Source of the DNA: Tricholoma matsutake
Taxonomy: Eukaryota; Basidiomycota; Agaricomycetes; Agaricales; Tricholomataceae
Length of the DNA stretch: 64,000 bases
Direction of reading: 5' to 3'
Assembly (NCBI GenBank): GCA_026075535.2
Contig: AP026550.1
Span: 930,001-994,000 of the forward strand
Part shown: positions 43,587 to 55,121 of the stretch, in pieces
Position numbering within the stretch: the stretch's first letter is position 1
How the letters are laid out: each line of letters starts with the position of its first letter
Position numbers and translations under genes: made by a program
The notes under the pieces: model-generated
Seen by the model: the letters and a program-made list of their open reading frames with translations, nothing else
The model's database searches: none
What the model was told of the DNA's origin: nothing

Positions 43587-44615
43587 TAGAGAATACCAGG
43601 GGTAACCCTGGGGTAAAAATTCTCTACCCGTACTCTTACCCTCCAAAACCCTTATCCCTTCACAAGGGTAGGGGTTTCTGGGGGTGAGGGTAAGGGTACA
43701 AGAGGGACATAATACCCTTGACCATGACCATGACTGAAAGAGACTGGACTAATGGCAAGTTAAAGGACTGACCCCCATACATATCTCCTTCAATCCCACT
43801 CCCTGGTTCATCCAAAATGGTTCAGAACTGAGAAAGATATGACCCAATCCATTTTCATACCACTATTTTTTCATGATTAGAGTAACTTTGATAGTACTGC
43901 TTATATATAACCTGTGCCACAAAAATACTGAGGGCAATTGGACATCATCCAAGGCATTAAAATAACACACATAAACATTTGCACCATGTAGATTTGATTC
44001 AATTAACATCCCTGACAAGTAGCAACAAATTCTGAACTACACTGCAGCCAGGCATGACTTCAGATAATGTACATTTGTGTTGCCAATGACTAGATTAGAT
44101 CTTGATGAAATCTCTTAACACTTGGACCAAACACTGGGAAATTACAATGTCCATCTGCCTATACCTCAGTCTGATGGTCCAAGTAATAGTTTCCAAGATA
44201 CCAATGGTATAACAAATTTCATGACAAAAAACCAGTCTTAATCAGTCCTTTTTTGGTCTATTAACCAAAGTAGACCAGTTCTAGCTGGTCTGGTTCCCCA
44301 ATGCCTGGGGTTGTCCTAGACCAGTTACAGTCTCAGTCTAAATTTTTTAGGGTAAAAAAACTCTGGACTGGACTATTCTGAAGAGATATCTAGTTATGTT
44401 GAGTTTCAGTTCTCACAATCATCAACTCCATCGCTGAAATCTCACAATATGACAGCCTTTTACTTTGAAAGGGCACAATCATACCCTGCCATACCCCTGC
44501 ATACCCTTTCCAAGGGTAGGGGTAGGTCAAGGGTAACAACTCCTGTACCCTTACCCCTACCATCACATACCTTCACCATTACCCTGGGGGTTTTGCATAC
44601 CCCTGGTATTCTCTA
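43587..44615. mobile_element. Element C: 1.03-kb hAT-like transposon nested in D
   Basis: The inverted ends are TAGAGAATACCAGGGGTA at both sides, with TATGTGTT duplications. The subterminal regions are built from repeated GGGTAAGGGTA/TACCCTTACCC words, which recall but do not match telomere repeats. The interior has a GACCAGTTCTAGCTGGTC palindrome (44273-44290) and no transposase. A copy lies inverted at 47195-48223. Confidence 0.85.
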
Positions 44616-44623
44616 TATGTGTT
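44616..44623. repeat. Target-site duplication TATGTGTT of element C, right
   Basis: Second copy of the element C duplication. Confidence 0.85.
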
Positions 44624-44812
44624 TTTCCTATTCTGCCACCCCTTGTGACATCCTTGTATTCATTATTGCCATTGATCATAATAGGCAAACTGTTTAACCA
44701 TCTATATACTGTATAACTACTGTGTACACCACCTTGAGGCCCAAGCCCTATACATAAACATACAGTATAAAGCATATAAGATGGTTATATAGATAGAACA
44801 GTTGGAGCCTTA

Positions 44813-44820
44813 ACTGCCAA
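44813..44820. repeat. Target-site duplication ACTGCCAA of element D, right
   Basis: Second copy of the element D duplication. Confidence 0.85.
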
Positions 44821-45867
44821 TGATGCTCTCCCAGACCTTGTATAAAATAAAGATATGATAGGGTGGATCATCAACCTCTTGACCCGCCTCCTGTTGTTCA
44901 GCTTCATTTGTTTATGGTCTTCAACCCGGGGTCAAGCCAGGAAACCGAGGAGGAAATCTTCAAGTGAGCTACTTGGATAGTAGATACAGAAGGAGTTACT
45001 CACTCTTCAATGCATGATAGCGGGATCCAAACCTTGGGATTGTTATGTACAGTTGATTTGTTCCCTGTGCCCCCGCAAAACATTGCAAGAGATTTGGTGA
45101 TGCACAAACTTGTACCTTTCAATCAACCACCACTCCCTTCTCCTGGACCCTCACATGTGAAGGGTTCCACTGATGCTCCCTTCACCTTTGTACCCAATGA
45201 GTATCCCATGGAACAACCTAGTGTACAGCTTTTGCTGCAACCTCGACATTGTACCTCTGGGTTCCCTGTTCTGTTGCCTTCTGCACCAGATGTCATTCAC
45301 TGTGTCAATGATTTCCCTATCACCAAAAGTTCCAAAGTGACACATAGATTCATTGGTTGGCGCAACCTTCGTTCAACCTGCCATTGTTGACTACCAGGGC
45401 CAGAAGTCGATGATGTTTGTCTTTGCTGTTAGTTTTGAGCCGATTGCCTTTCCCTGGGTCAGATTGACTTTTCTTCCTATGCACAGGACCTTGCAGTGAA
45501 AGTCGAGGGTAATTTTATCCTTCGATACCAGGTTTTTGACCTCTTTTCAAAGCCATGTAATCACTCCAGTTTGGCCATTCAGGCTGAATGCTATGGAGGG
45601 AGTCTCCAAATATATTCAACAAAAGAGTTCCCAGGTCTTCAAGCATCGATGGAGTTGACAAAGGTGAGCACTTCGCTCTTTGTTAACAGAGACAACCTGA
45701 CTAATTGATGTCCTATCTGTAGCAACTGGCCTGCTGGGGTGTCCACCTTAATAACTGAGAGACAGAACATAAACACAGGCCCAGAAAGAAAGGCAAGGCC
45801 CCAAGCACCAGTCCACCATACTCTGGAATTGGGAAAAGGAAATCTCCCAACAAGGCAGACAGTGATA

Positions 45868-45942
45868 TATGAAGTGTTGAGTTAAAGGACCATCCTACAA
45901 GCTAGAGGGTGGCCGAAGGCATTGATCAATCCTCGCCATTCT
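45868..45942. other. 75-bp unique spacer at the palindrome centre
   Basis: Non-palindromic sequence between the arms. It contains the velvet stop codon (45870-45872) of the left copy and the new C-terminal codons for the right copy. No TIR or repeat is seen in it. The frame at 45909-46097 (+) spans the spacer and antisense velvet sequence and is not a gene. Confidence 0.85.
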
Positions 45943-48900
45943 TATCACTGTCTGCCTTGTTGGGAGATTTCCTTTTCCCAATTCCAGAGTATGGTGGACT
46001 GGTGCTTGGGGCCTTGCCTTTCTTTCTGGGCCTGTGTTTATGTTCTGTCTCTCAGTTATTAAGGTGGACACCCCAGCAGGCCAGTTGCTACAGATAGGAC
46101 ATCAATTAGTCAGGTTGTCTCTGTTAACAAAGAGCGAAGTGCTCACCTTTGTCAACTCCATCGATGCTTGAAGACCTGGGAACTCTTTTGTTGAATATAT
46201 TTGGAGACTCCCTCCATAGCATTCAGCCTGAATGGCCAAACTGGAGTGATTACATGGCTTTGAAAAGAGGTCAAAAACCTGGTATCGAAGGATAAAATTA
46301 CCCTCGACTTTCACTGCAAGGTCCTGTGCATAGGAAGAAAAGTCAATCTGACCCAGGGAAAGGCAATCGGCTCAAAACTAACAGCAAAGACAAACATCAT
46401 CGACTTCTGGCCCTGGTAGTCAACAATGGCAGGTTGAACGAAGGTTGCGCCAACCAATGAATCTATGTGTCACTTTGGAACTTTTGGTGATAGGGAAATC
46501 ATTGACACAGTGAATGACATCTGGTGCAGAAGGCAACAGAACAGGGAACCCAGAGGTACAATGTCGAGGTTGCAGCAAAAGCTGTACACTAGGTTGTTCC
46601 ATGGGATACTCATTGGGTACAAAGGTGAAGGGAGCATCAGTGGAACCCTTCACATGTGAGGGTCCAGGAGAAGGGAGTGGTGGTTGATTGAAAGGTACAA
46701 GTTTGTGCATCACCAAATCTCTTGCAATGTTTTGCGGGGGCACAGGGAACAAATCAACTGTACATAACAATCCCAAGGTTTGGATCCCGCTATCATGCAT
46801 TGAAGAGTGAGTAACTCCTTCTGTATCTACTATCCAAGTAGCTCACTTGAAGATTTCCTCCTCGGTTTCCTGGCTTGACCCCGGGTTGAAGACCATAAAC
46901 AAATGAAGCTGAACAACAGGAGGCGGGTCAAGAGGTTGATGATCCACCCTATCATATCTTTATTTTATACAAGGTCTGGGAGAGCATCATTGGCAGTTAA
47001 GGCTCCAACTGTTCTATCTATATAACCATCTTATATGCTTTATACTGTATGTTTATGTATAGGGCTTGGGCCTCAAGGTGGTGTACACAGTAGTTATACA
47101 GTATATAGATGGTTAAACAGTTTGCCTATTATGATCAATGGCAATAATGAATACAAGGATGTCACAAGGGGTGGCAGAATAGGAAAAACACATATAGAGA
47201 ATACCAGGGGTATGCAAAACCCCCAGGGTAATGGTGAAGGTATGTGATGGTAGGGGTAAGGGTACAGGAGTTGTTACCCTTGACCTACCCCTACCCTTGG
47301 AAAGGGTATGCAGGGGTATGGCAGGGTATGATTGTGCCCTTTCAAAGTAAAAGGCTGTCATATTGTGAGATTTCAGCGATGGAGTTGATGATTGTGAGAA
47401 CTGAAACTCAACATAACTAGATATCTCTTCAGAATAGTCCAGTCCAGAGTTTTTTTACCCTAAAAAATTTAGACTGAGACTGTAACTGGTCTAGGACAAC
47501 CCCAGGCATTGGGGAACCAGACCAGCTAGAACTGGTCTACTTTGGTTAATAGACCAAAAAAGGACTGATTAAGACTGGTTTTTTGTCATGAAATTTGTTA
47601 TACCATTGGTATCTTGGAAACTATTACTTGGACCATCAGACTGAGGTATAGGCAGATGGACATTGTAATTTCCCAGTGTTTGGTCCAAGTGTTAAGAGAT
47701 TTCATCAAGATCTAATCTAGTCATTGGCAACACAAATGTACATTATCTGAAGTCATGCCTGGCTGCAGTGTAGTTCAGAATTTGTTGCTACTTGTCAGGG
47801 ATGTTAATTGAATCAAATCTACATGGTGCAAATGTTTATGTGTGTTATTTTAATGCCTTGGATGATGTCCAATTGCCCTCAGTATTTTTGTGGCACAGGT
47901 TATATATAAGCAGTACTATCAAAGTTACTCTAATCATGAAAAAATAGTGGTATGAAAATGGATTGGGTCATATCTTTCTCAGTTCTGAACCATTTTGGAT
48001 GAACCAGGGAGTGGGATTGAAGGAGATATGTATGGGGGTCAGTCCTTTAACTTGCCATTAGTCCAGTCTCTTTCAGTCATGGTCATGGTCAAGGGTATTA
48101 TGTCCCTCTTGTACCCTTACCCTCACCCCCAGAAACCCCTACCCTTGTGAAGGGATAAGGGTTTTGGAGGGTAAGAGTACGGGTAGAGAATTTTTACCCC
48201 AGGGTTACCCCTGGTATTCTCTAAACACATATCCACTTGCATTTTGTTTCTCGGCCCCTTGGTTGACCTCTTTCTGCCATACATGGTAATTTCCCATCAC
48301 ATGCAGTTCTTTTTCCCAAGCAATTTTCACAGAAAATTTCATTGCTGTATAGTATACAGACTTCCTTGCATGCAATTCCTATGCTTCTTACTAGGCTAGC
48401 TGTGATTTTGAACCCATGTAACACTGGCAACTTCAATATTTTGTATGTGTTGACACAATGTTGACAAGAAACCATGCCACATCATACCCAACTTGCTGAT
48501 GACATGTCAACAACTTCCCTTGGCAACCTTCTTAGCAGCATAACATGCATTTTCAGTAAATCCACAGTTTCTATTGGTTCAGGGGCTATTCTACAACCAT
48601 CCTCAGTGATTCATGCCCAAGCAAAGCCATTTTTCATAATTTGCATGTCTATAGAACCCATTAGGTGGCTCAATGACATCTATCAGCATTGTATATACCC
48701 TAGTGTAATTATTGTTTTCAGTGGTTATGTTGATAAAGGAAGGAAATGATAATGTTAGTCTTTCAGCTGTGTATATCAAGTGTATATCTGTTTATTAAAC
48801 AGTATATAGATGGTTATATGGTTTAGACAACTGTTTATGTATATGTGGCCTTTGAGGAGTATACATAAACTAAACGGTTGGAGCCTTATTGGCAGTTGGA

Positions 48901-48964
48901 GGGCTGAACACACTCACTTTCTTCCCAGATCCACTTGTTGGATTTTGCGAAGTTCAGCATGAAC
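45943..48964 (-). pseudogene. Velvet-domain gene, inverted 3' copy lacking exon 1 start
   Basis: The exons mirror the left copy: exon 1 tail 48964-48918, exon 2 46957-46847, exon 3 46789-46383, exon 4 46323-46147 and exon 5 46087-45943. They encode the same residues, including IYSTKEFPGLQASMELTK, with the same 1-nt frameshift and the same TGA. The lesions therefore predate the duplication or have been homogenised since. The N-terminal part and the promoter are absent because the arm starts at element A. The last codons read into the spacer. The two copies converge tail to tail. Confidence 0.8.
46998..48888. mobile_element. Copy of element D (with nested C at 47195-48223) in right arm
   Basis: Exact mirror of 42922-44812, with the same TIRs and 8-bp duplications. 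It was copied with the arm, not inserted independently. Confidence 0.85.
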
Positions 48965-48972
48965 AGCTTGAC

Positions 48973-50707
48973 TAGTGATGTGCCCGGCTCAGAGTAGCTG
49001 AAAGCCAAAGCCACTGGCTCAGGCCGCAGCTTTAGTTGTACTAAATTTTGATTGAAACTTCTTGTAAATCATGTCTTTGTAGAGTTTGTATTAACTCGAC
49101 TTTCTTGAAATGTACTCTGTTCATTACATGTAGCTTGTGACATGCCGACACAGTTCAGTTGCAAGTTCCGGAAATAGCCAAGCATTGATCAAACATGTAA
49201 CTTGAACAACCATATGCATATCACAACAAAACCTCCACTGCTTCTTCTACCATCTGGCCAAGTCTGCTGCACAAGTTTGAAGTATCTCACTTGTCATTTT
49301 CATGACTATCATACTGATCATAAGCTTGTTACCTCAAAGCGCATCTAGGTCTTTTGGTTTACTACTTGTTGTCCTAACAACAACAACACCATCTTGATCA
49401 ACATTTACATGAACATGGAATTAGTAGTGACTGGGTATCCTTGTTCCAGGGTGATGGAAGTGTGGAGGAGGTGAAGTGCATAGATAGGGAGGGTTTTTTC
49501 ACATCACAGGGTGTGTTTCACATTTCTGTTCACTGACATGGCCCCAACTCAATGATAATCTTATGGTCAACACAAGTTTGATGTGCATCGCTTCCTGGGA
49601 CATCAACACACTGTATGTGTACTAACTTTCTGGGATCTGATGAGACAAGAGGAATGCACAGCCACATTTTTTTTTTGTATAGTGATTTTACGAGTAAATT
49701 AGATATAGCAGAATAATAGCTAAGGCTACTAGGTGAGTCTTGCATTGTTCAGGCTGAACATTGGATCTATCCTAACATATTTTAATTACTGATTTTACAT
49801 CTGATGAGACAAGAGGAACATGTCGCCACATTCTCTGGATATGGTGATTTTACAAGCAAATTAGATATAGCAGGATAGCTAATGCTACTAGGTGAGTTGG
49901 GTATTGTTCAGGCTAAACTTTGGATTGATCTTAATCAGTTTTTCTAGCAGATTTCAGATCCAATGAGATGAGAGGAACACACCAATGCATTCTCTCAATA
50001 TAGCAATTTTACAAGAAAGCTAGATATAGCAGGATAAGTAATGCTACTATGTGAGTTGTGCATTGTTTGGGGTGAACTTGGGATTTATCCTAACAAGTTT
50101 TCCTCACAGATTTCAGATCCAATGAGATGAGAGGAACACGACACCGTGTTCTCTCAATATAGCAATTTTATGAGAAAGATAAATATAGCAGGATAGGTAG
50201 TGCTACTAGGTTGTGCATTGTTCAGGCTAAACTTGGGATTGGTCCTAACAAGTTTTCCTCACAGATTTCAGACCCGATGAGACGAGAAGAATGTGCTGCT
50301 GTGTTCTCTCAATATAGTGATTTTATGAGAAAGCTAGATATGGTGAGTTGTGCATGGTTCAGGCTGAATTTTGGATTGATCCTAACCCATTTTAATACAT
50401 ATTTAACATCTGATGACATGAGAGGAATATGCACCTGTGTTCTCTTGATATAGTGATTTTACAAGTAAATTTGATATAGCAGATTAAATCAATGGTGCCT
50501 CGAAAAAAACTTGTTAAACTTGTTGTACAGTAGTTGCATCCTATGCCCCCAGCCCCTATGCTATCACAATCGACTTTATGTGCCAAAAGCCATGGCCTGA
50601 GCCAGGCCAGGCCAAAGCCAAGCCATGAGTGGCAGCTTTGGCTTGGCCCAGGATTTCCATAGGCCAAAGCCAGGGCTTTTGGGCCAAGCTGGGCCAGAAC
50701 ATCACTA
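48973..50707. mobile_element. Copy of element A in right arm, without element B
   Basis: Mirror of element A. It carries the undisrupted GGCCCAGCTTGGCCC site (complement near 50680-50697) where element B sits in the left arm. Its length of 1735 bp equals 3595 minus B (1831), minus the 8-bp duplication, minus the 21-bp duplication. Confidence 0.85.
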
Positions 50708-52770
50708 TCCCAGCCCCTCCGCACTGCCTGCAGGGTGGATAGAGGGGGAAGCTCATGGCCCATAACATCAACTGGATGATGAGAGGACCACAACCTTGAT
50801 CCCCCACATTTGAAGTGATGCCTCACAGGGTGGATAGATTGATGACAACATCTGATCAGATGACCCAACCCTGGAGTGGATGGCCAAAACTCAAGTGACC
50901 ACACTAGTGAAGATTTTTACAAAGACAATGGGGATGATGTGGGCAGGAGCAATGACCCAGAAGATCAACATGCGGACTACAGCAGGAATGTGGGAAGAGC
51001 ACCAGAATGACAATGGGGAGACATGGGAGGCCTGTACAGTACCTGCCATATGTACCAGCCACATTCAATCCCCTCTATCCACTGATTTTGTCTCTTGAAA
51101 GAAGGTCCACAGCATATGACCACCCACCACTGCTGCAAGTCAAATATTTTCATTGGTATTGTATTTAAGATTCCTCTCATGTTTGATTTTGATGACCTTG
51201 TAATTACTCAATATGTTGTAGATTACACTGCTAATACAACCAATGTATTATTGTAAGAAACTGATAGTGATATGGTAACCTATTACAGTCACCATCAGAA
51301 GCCTGAGCAAGCTGACATGCATGGCCATGTATACTGATATACACATGTCCATTACAGCATAAAGCATGATAGGACATTTCATGGACATCTCGCATGAGCC
51401 ACCTGGCTGGTAGACCATGTCAGCTAGGTACACTCTTCTATGGACATGTATGTGTATTTACTATTCATGTGACCACCTGTTTTTACGATGTCCTCTGATG
51501 CTTCCATTAAGCCTTTGCTTCCGATTCCATGACCACATACTGGTGTGGTTCCACAATGGAATGTTGACTGGACAGTCGCTGAATCTGATGAGTTGATGCC
51601 AGCTGCACTTACTGCATCATCATGATTATCTATATAACCCATCTCTGCTCCTGAAGGAACTTGGACATGCCATGCAAAGCAGTGGCCCTCACAGCACAAG
51701 TCCAAAGGAGTACCCCACTAGCTAAAGTTCAAAGTTGTATCAGAACCCACAGCACATGACATCCTCACCCTGGCGGTATACACATTCTAATAACTATCAG
51801 TAGTTTTATAGAAAAGGCAAAATATTAACATGACTCAGAGCAAATGCTACAACATTGAACCTCTGGATGAAGTCCCACACACATCCCCTCCTTGCTTGGC
51901 CACTCGTCTGGCTTTCTGAGATCATTCAGGCCCAGGGGCTTATACAGGAGAAATCAGTCTTTGCTAACTTGAAGCAGAAGCTAGAGATGGTCTTATGAGT
52001 TGTAAAAAGAATGAACATGATGGATGGCCACATGATGTGGAGGGGTTTTAATGGGGTGAAGGATACAGGCAATTCTGGTCTAGGAAAATTGGAGGGTATC
52101 TTGATTCCCTTCCTTGATTGCTCAATAGTGAGATTGACCTGTGTTTGGAGAGCCTGGAGTTCCCTCAGCCCATGAAGGTAGATGTTTTCTAATGCTTGAA
52201 GTCAAGCTGCATGATTGACAAGACTTGAGTGATTCATCTGCAGATCATCAGCATGAAATTCAGGATAATGGAATGGAGAATCATACAGACGGTTGCTGGC
52301 ATGTCGGTGACAGATGACTGACAGATGGAATGTACACTTAAGTATGTCGGGGAAGTTAATGATTTCCTCCCACACCACACATGGCTCCCATCAGACCTTG
52401 TGATGTGATCATTCTCTTCAATCAAAGATATCCTAGTCTGCATTACAGCCAATATCATGTCAATAGGCTGTCCATGATAGCCAAAACTTGTGTTCCAGCC
52501 AACACACAATCAACTGAATTACCAGACCAAGCTCAATCTGGGTACTATCCAACCCCACTCCTATGTAATCTCACATAAAAGTTCATTTCTGAACAACTAT
52601 GTAAATATGGGTTAGGAGGATAGGTAAGCTACAATGTACCAAATAATATGGTCTATCAAATGCATACAGCGTATCAAATGATATGGGTTTGGTGGATGTC
52701 TGTCGAATGCTCTCGTAGTATGTATAACATGTAGTATCAAATGAATACACTTTTACAATTCTTGCTTGTG
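50708..52770. other. Noncoding flank of the palindrome
   Basis: 50708-50880 has short GC-rich modules (GCCTGCAGGGTGGATAGA, CCTCACAGGGTGGATAGA) like those in elements B and E, so it is probably the remains of a related element. Further right, minus-strand frames at 51705-51424 and 52509-52234 show no domains. Around 52660-52750 there are repeated TATCAAATG words. No supported gene. Confidence 0.35.
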
Positions 52771-52777
52771 ATACAGG

Positions 52778-54150
52778 AGGAAAGTCCAAGCTCAGGTGCA
52801 AGCTCCAAGGGCACAGCCACCAGCCATGGCCGTGACACCTATAGTTATGGAGTCAGTAGCACCAGCAGAGGCAATGGAGGTTGATCAAGCAGGGAGACAA
52901 GCCCCAATTAAATGTTTTAACTGTGGGCAGTTAGGACACATTTCTAGGAATTGTAGGCAGAAGAGAATGATTAGGGAAGCTACAATCGAGGAAGTGAAGC
53001 CAGAGGAAGGCAGGCAGAAGAATTTTGTGGAAGAGTCCCAGTGAAGGTTTCCCCATTGGTGACCCAGAATTGTTATAATGTATTAGTATCTGAGGAAACT
53101 CAGAAAAGGAAATCGAGGAGGAGTACAACTGTTGCGAATTACATGACAAAGAAAATTGTCATGCGTCATTTCTGAAAACCCCTAAATTCTTTATTTGCTC
53201 TGCACGAGTAGAACCCAAAATCACCTTGACTATGGGACTGAAGACAGTGGACATGCATGCAGCGATTGATGTGGAAGCATTGCTTGATAGTGGTGCTACA
53301 GGATTATTTATTAATCAATCCTTAATTACTGGAAACGGTATTAACACATGCAAGCTGGCGCCACCTATAATGGTGTATAATATTGATGGAACAGTCAATT
53401 GTGGAGGAACTATCAAGGAGGAGGTGACTATGGTATTAAAGTATCAGGAGCATCAAGGTACAGGCAATCACAGATTGGCCTGCACCCACCCGTGTCAAGG
53501 AGGTTCAAGCCTTCTTGGGACTCGCAAATTATTATCATCGCTTTGTGCACAATTGTTCTAAAATTGCTGCATCCTTACATAACCTTACATGAAAGGGAGT
53601 AGTGTGGAGGTGGGGAGAGCAGCAGCAGACAGCATTTGAGGAGTTGAAGAGGAAGTTTGTGGAGGGACCAATATTAGCCCCAGTGGATTTCACATGCCCT
53701 TTGTGAGTAGAATCAGATGCATCCAACTTTGCTACTGGAGCGGTATTATCAATTCTGTGCGAAGATGACAAATGGCATCCTTGTGCATATCTGTCCTGAG
53801 GGTTGAATGATGTGGAGAGAAATTATGATGTGCATGACAAAGAGATGTTGGGGATAATACAAGCATTGGAGGTGTGGAGGCATTATTTGGAAGGATGTAC
53901 GCATCAGATTGAGATCTGGACAGATCATCAAAATCTGCAATACTTCATGTCTGCTAAAAAGCTTAATTGCTGGCAAGCACATTGGGCATTATTCCTATGA
54001 CGTTTCAATTTTCACTTGGTCCACAAAGGGGGAAGCTTAATGAGGAAAGCAGATGCATTATCCAGACGTATCAATCATAAAAGGGGGGTGGAGGAGGACA
54101 ATAAAAATGTTACCTTACTGAAACCCGAATACTTTCACATTTGCACTTAG
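52778..54150 (+). pseudogene. Third gypsy copy: gag end, protease and RT/RNase H remains
   Basis: The copy starts inside gag and carries the CCHC knuckle CFNCGQLGHISRNC (about 52915-52956) and the protease signature LLDSGATGLFI (from about 53280). At about 53455 it jumps by deletion into the end of RT (VKEVQAFLGLANYYHRFVHN). RNase H follows (VESDASNFATGAVLS; ERNYDVHDKEMLGIIQALEVWRHYLEG in two blocks; IWTDHQNLQYF) and it ends at KADALSRR. TGA codons stand at expected Arg positions (NLT*KG, PL*VESD, LS*GLND). No LTRs are seen at its margins. It is the same family as the 4.6-10.7 kb composite. Confidence 0.8.
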
Positions 54151-54159
54151 GGAACTGCA

Positions 54160-54683
54160 CAGGTTTTACCCGCGGGTTTCCCATGCTTTTATTTCCTAAT
54201 TTATTCACTGAGTTTTGCATACAAACTCATGAAAAAATGATTTTCTGATAGCTATTCAATGGATGCTTGTGATACAAGGGACAAAATAATTTATTTTCGA
54301 CCTTGTCACATGACAGATGTCACCCAAATATTGTTTTATGTGTTAGATCACAAAGAGCCAACAAAAAGCTTCCAGAAGGGCTATCAACACGCCTGCCCCT
54401 CATTTCAACTTGCCCACTCCATAGGCTGCCTCGATATGTATGTTAGATAGTTGTATTAGCATTTGGCATTTTTGGCAAAGTTATCTGACTGCACATGTCG
54501 CCCTTGTACTAAGAATCAAAATAAAGAATTGATTTGTGCTGGCAGAACCTAGTCAAGAGTGATATGAAGCACTGCATAGGTGAACATATAGAGCACAAAA
54601 GTGAGAAGAGAGAGAGGGAGGTGAAGGAGGGGAGGGGATGAGCAACAGGCACTTGAACATGTCAACAGGGGGGGCGGGAGGGG
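54160..54683. other. Intergenic, no gene seen
   Basis: AT-rich, with a G/A-rich run (AGAGAGAGGGAGGTGAAGG) near 54609-54640. A 63-codon frame at 54259-54450 has no support. Confidence 0.35.
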
Positions 54684-55015
54684 GGTGAATGCGAGGTACA
54701 GGATCATGTGACTGGTGGATGCTTGGAGAGCCTACGCTTGGAGAGCCTATGCAAGGTTGCTATTCTATTTTTACTGGTGAATGGAGGTATGGGATCATGT
54801 GACCGGTGGATGCTTGGAGAGCCTATGCAAGGTTACTATTCTATGTTTACGGGTGAATGGAGGTATGGGATCATGTGACCGGTGGACGCTTGGAGAGCCT
54901 ACGCAAGGTTGCTATTCTATTTTTACAGGTGAATGCAGGTATGGGATCATGTGACCGGTGGACGCTTGGAGAGCCTACGCAAGGTTACTATTCTATTTTT
55001 GGAATTAATTTTGAC
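54684..55015. repeat. Four-unit tandem repeat, 76-bp period
   Basis: Units start GGTGAATG at 54684, 54776, 54852 and 54928. The first is 92 bp because it holds a 16-bp internal duplication (GGAGAGCCTACGCTT-like); the others are 76 bp. Each contains GGGATCATGTGACCGGTGGA and AGGTTRCTATTCTAT. Differences between units are few and mostly transitions. Confidence 0.85.
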
Positions 55016-55121
55016 AGGGCACAGCCACTTGACACCACCTAGGTGGTGCCAAAGCCAATACTAATAGCCTAGGGTTTAAGTCAATCTACTATGTTCCAAA
55101 TCCTCTAATAACCCATCTTTT

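Larger units (their letters stand above)
42922..44812. mobile_element. Element D: hAT-like transposon in intron 1 of the velvet gene
   Basis: The ends are TAAGGCTCCAACCGTTTA and the inverse of TAAGGCTCCAACTGTTC, flanked by 8-bp ACTGCCAA duplications. It carries nested element C. Without C and its duplication it is 854 bp. It lies wholly inside velvet intron 1 (42893-44852), which would be about 61 bp without it. No transposase frame is present. Short frames (43061-43336, 43335-43589) are not convincing genes. Confidence 0.85.
39243..45867 (+). repeat. Left arm of the velvet palindrome
   Basis: From 41140 to 45867 every position x pairs with 91810-x on the other strand. Eight pairs of encoded frames are residue-identical and show no net length change. 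Near the distal end a 21-bp tandem duplication and element B are extra in this arm. The arm stops at its inner side at 45867, two codons before the velvet stop codon, and at its outer side at the first base of element A. Confidence 0.9.
38991..45872 (+). pseudogene. Velvet-domain regulator gene, split by nested transposons
   Basis: Five exons can be joined: exon 1 up to 39242 plus 42846-42892 (FVSGQFTGQA then VHAELRKIQQVDLGRK), exon 2 44853-44963 (LDPPPVVQLHLFMVFNPG), exon 3 45021-45427 (TLGLLCTVDLFPVP, ARDLVMHKLVP), exon 4 45487-45663 (DLAVKVEGNFILRY, IYSTKEFPGLQASMELTK) and exon 5 45723-45872 (QLACWGVHLNN). The order ELR..Q..DLGRK, LDPPPVVQL, FVFxDL.V..EG, IYSTKEFPGLxASxELTK is that of the velvet domain, a DNA-binding fold of fungal regulators of development and secondary metabolism. 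Splices keep phase. Lesions: element A inside exon 1, a 1-nt insertion near 45355, and TGA at 45756-45758 where Arg is expected. Element D lies in intron 1. The start codon is uncertain; 38991 is the most upstream ATG of the frame. Confidence 0.8.
45943..50707 (-). repeat. Right arm of the velvet palindrome
   Basis: Inverted copy of 45867 back to 39243 without element B and without the 21-bp duplication. It ends exactly at the terminal base of the element A copy (CATCACTA, 50700-50707). Beyond that the flank (TCCCAGCC) does not match the duplication on the other side of the copy (AGCTTGAC), so this copy of A did not insert here by itself. Confidence 0.9.

Noticed and set aside
43620..44600. 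Interstitial telomere repeat
   Set aside because: The GGGTAAGGGTA words are irregular and confined to the subterminal parts of element C with clear TIRs.
45909..46097. Plus-strand frame at the palindrome centre
   Set aside because: It spans the 75-bp spacer and the antisense strand of the velvet exon 5 copy.
39243..50707. The palindrome as a pure assembly or chimeric-read artefact
   Set aside because: The arms differ by a complete insertion with its own duplication and by a 21-bp repeat, and the outer boundary sits at a TE end. A foldback chimera would give identical arms. Joining of two haplotypes is not fully excluded, so read-level checks are listed under findings.
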